Shown here: one piece after another, positions 5,416 through 5,463 of the stretch
Layout: each line of letters starts with the position of its first letter
Position numbering within the stretch: position 1 is the stretch's first letter
NCBI GenBank assembly: GCA_937889795.1
Contig: CALBZH010000864.1
Span: 1-5,463, forward strand
Origin: an uncultured Syntrophobacteraceae bacterium
Lineage (GTDB): Bacteria > Desulfobacterota > Syntrophobacteria > Syntrophobacterales > Syntrophobacteraceae
Direction: 5' to 3'
DNA: 5,463 nt
Position numbers and translations under genes: made by a program
Notes under the pieces: model-generated
What the model was told of the DNA's origin: nothing
Databases searched by the model: none
What the model saw: only the letters and a program-made list of their open reading frames with translations

Positions 5416-5463
5416 AGATCGGAAGAGCGTCGTGTAGGGAAAGAGTGTAGATCTCGGTGGTCG
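5416..5463. other. Illumina adapter sequence (assembly artefact)
   Basis: From 5416 to the end, all 48 bases match the reverse complement of the Illumina TruSeq universal adapter as I recall it, beginning AGATCGGAAGAGC and continuing through GTGTAGATCTCGG. This is untrimmed library sequence, not genome. It creates the last residues (DRKSVV) and stop codon of the apparent alcohol dehydrogenase frame. No gene or regulatory feature should be called here. Confidence 0.96.

Noticed and set aside
5416..5437. Natural C-terminus or pseudogene of the alcohol dehydrogenase
   Set aside because: The tail and stop codon lie in adapter sequence, so the truncation says nothing about the real gene.
1..5463. 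CRISPR array, tRNA, rRNA or insertion sequence
   Set aside because: No regularly spaced repeats, transposase motifs, terminal inverted repeats or tRNA/rRNA-like sequence were seen on either strand.

Overview
The window reads as a high-GC bacterial accessory region, probably one end of a metagenomic contig. The gene types (a PAS/AAA+/Fis sigma-54 activator, an iron-type alcohol dehydrogenase, an aldehyde dehydrogenase relative and a ceruloplasmin-like multicopper oxidase) would fit Desulfobacterota or a neighbouring environmental phylum. That placement is inference, because no ribosomal or other taxonomic marker is present. All genes start with ATG or GTG behind purine-rich Shine-Dalgarno sequences.

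Layout. Three genes lie on the minus strand. Read in transcription order they are a sigma-54-dependent activator (GTG at 3558, stop at 2140), a dual-specificity-type protein phosphatase whose reading frame overlaps the end of the activator (best start 2044, stop 1505), and, after a 307-base gap holding a candidate promoter and hairpins, an exported two-domain multicopper oxidase (start 1197, stop 85). A rho-independent terminator at 12-58 closes this block. On the plus strand, divergent from the activator, are an unusual short member of the aldehyde dehydrogenase superfamily (3797-4987) and an iron-containing alcohol dehydrogenase (from 5096), which is cut off by the end of real sequence.

How they may work together. 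The 238-base divergent region between activator and aldehyde dehydrogenase carries a perfect 15-base dyad, 9-base direct repeats, a sigma-70-like promoter facing the activator and a sigma-54-like -24 element facing the dehydrogenases. The simplest reading is that the PAS-sensing activator switches on the aldehyde/alcohol dehydrogenase pair and perhaps represses itself. The phosphatase may be co-transcribed with the activator. The oxidase probably has its own promoter and may be functionally unrelated.

Most important caution: the last 48 bases (5416-5463) match Illumina sequencing adapter, not genome. The apparent stop codon of the alcohol dehydrogenase at 5435-5437 is therefore an artefact. 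The most biologically unusual item is the aldehyde dehydrogenase relative, which keeps the catalytic cysteine but has lost several other canonical active-site and cofactor residues.
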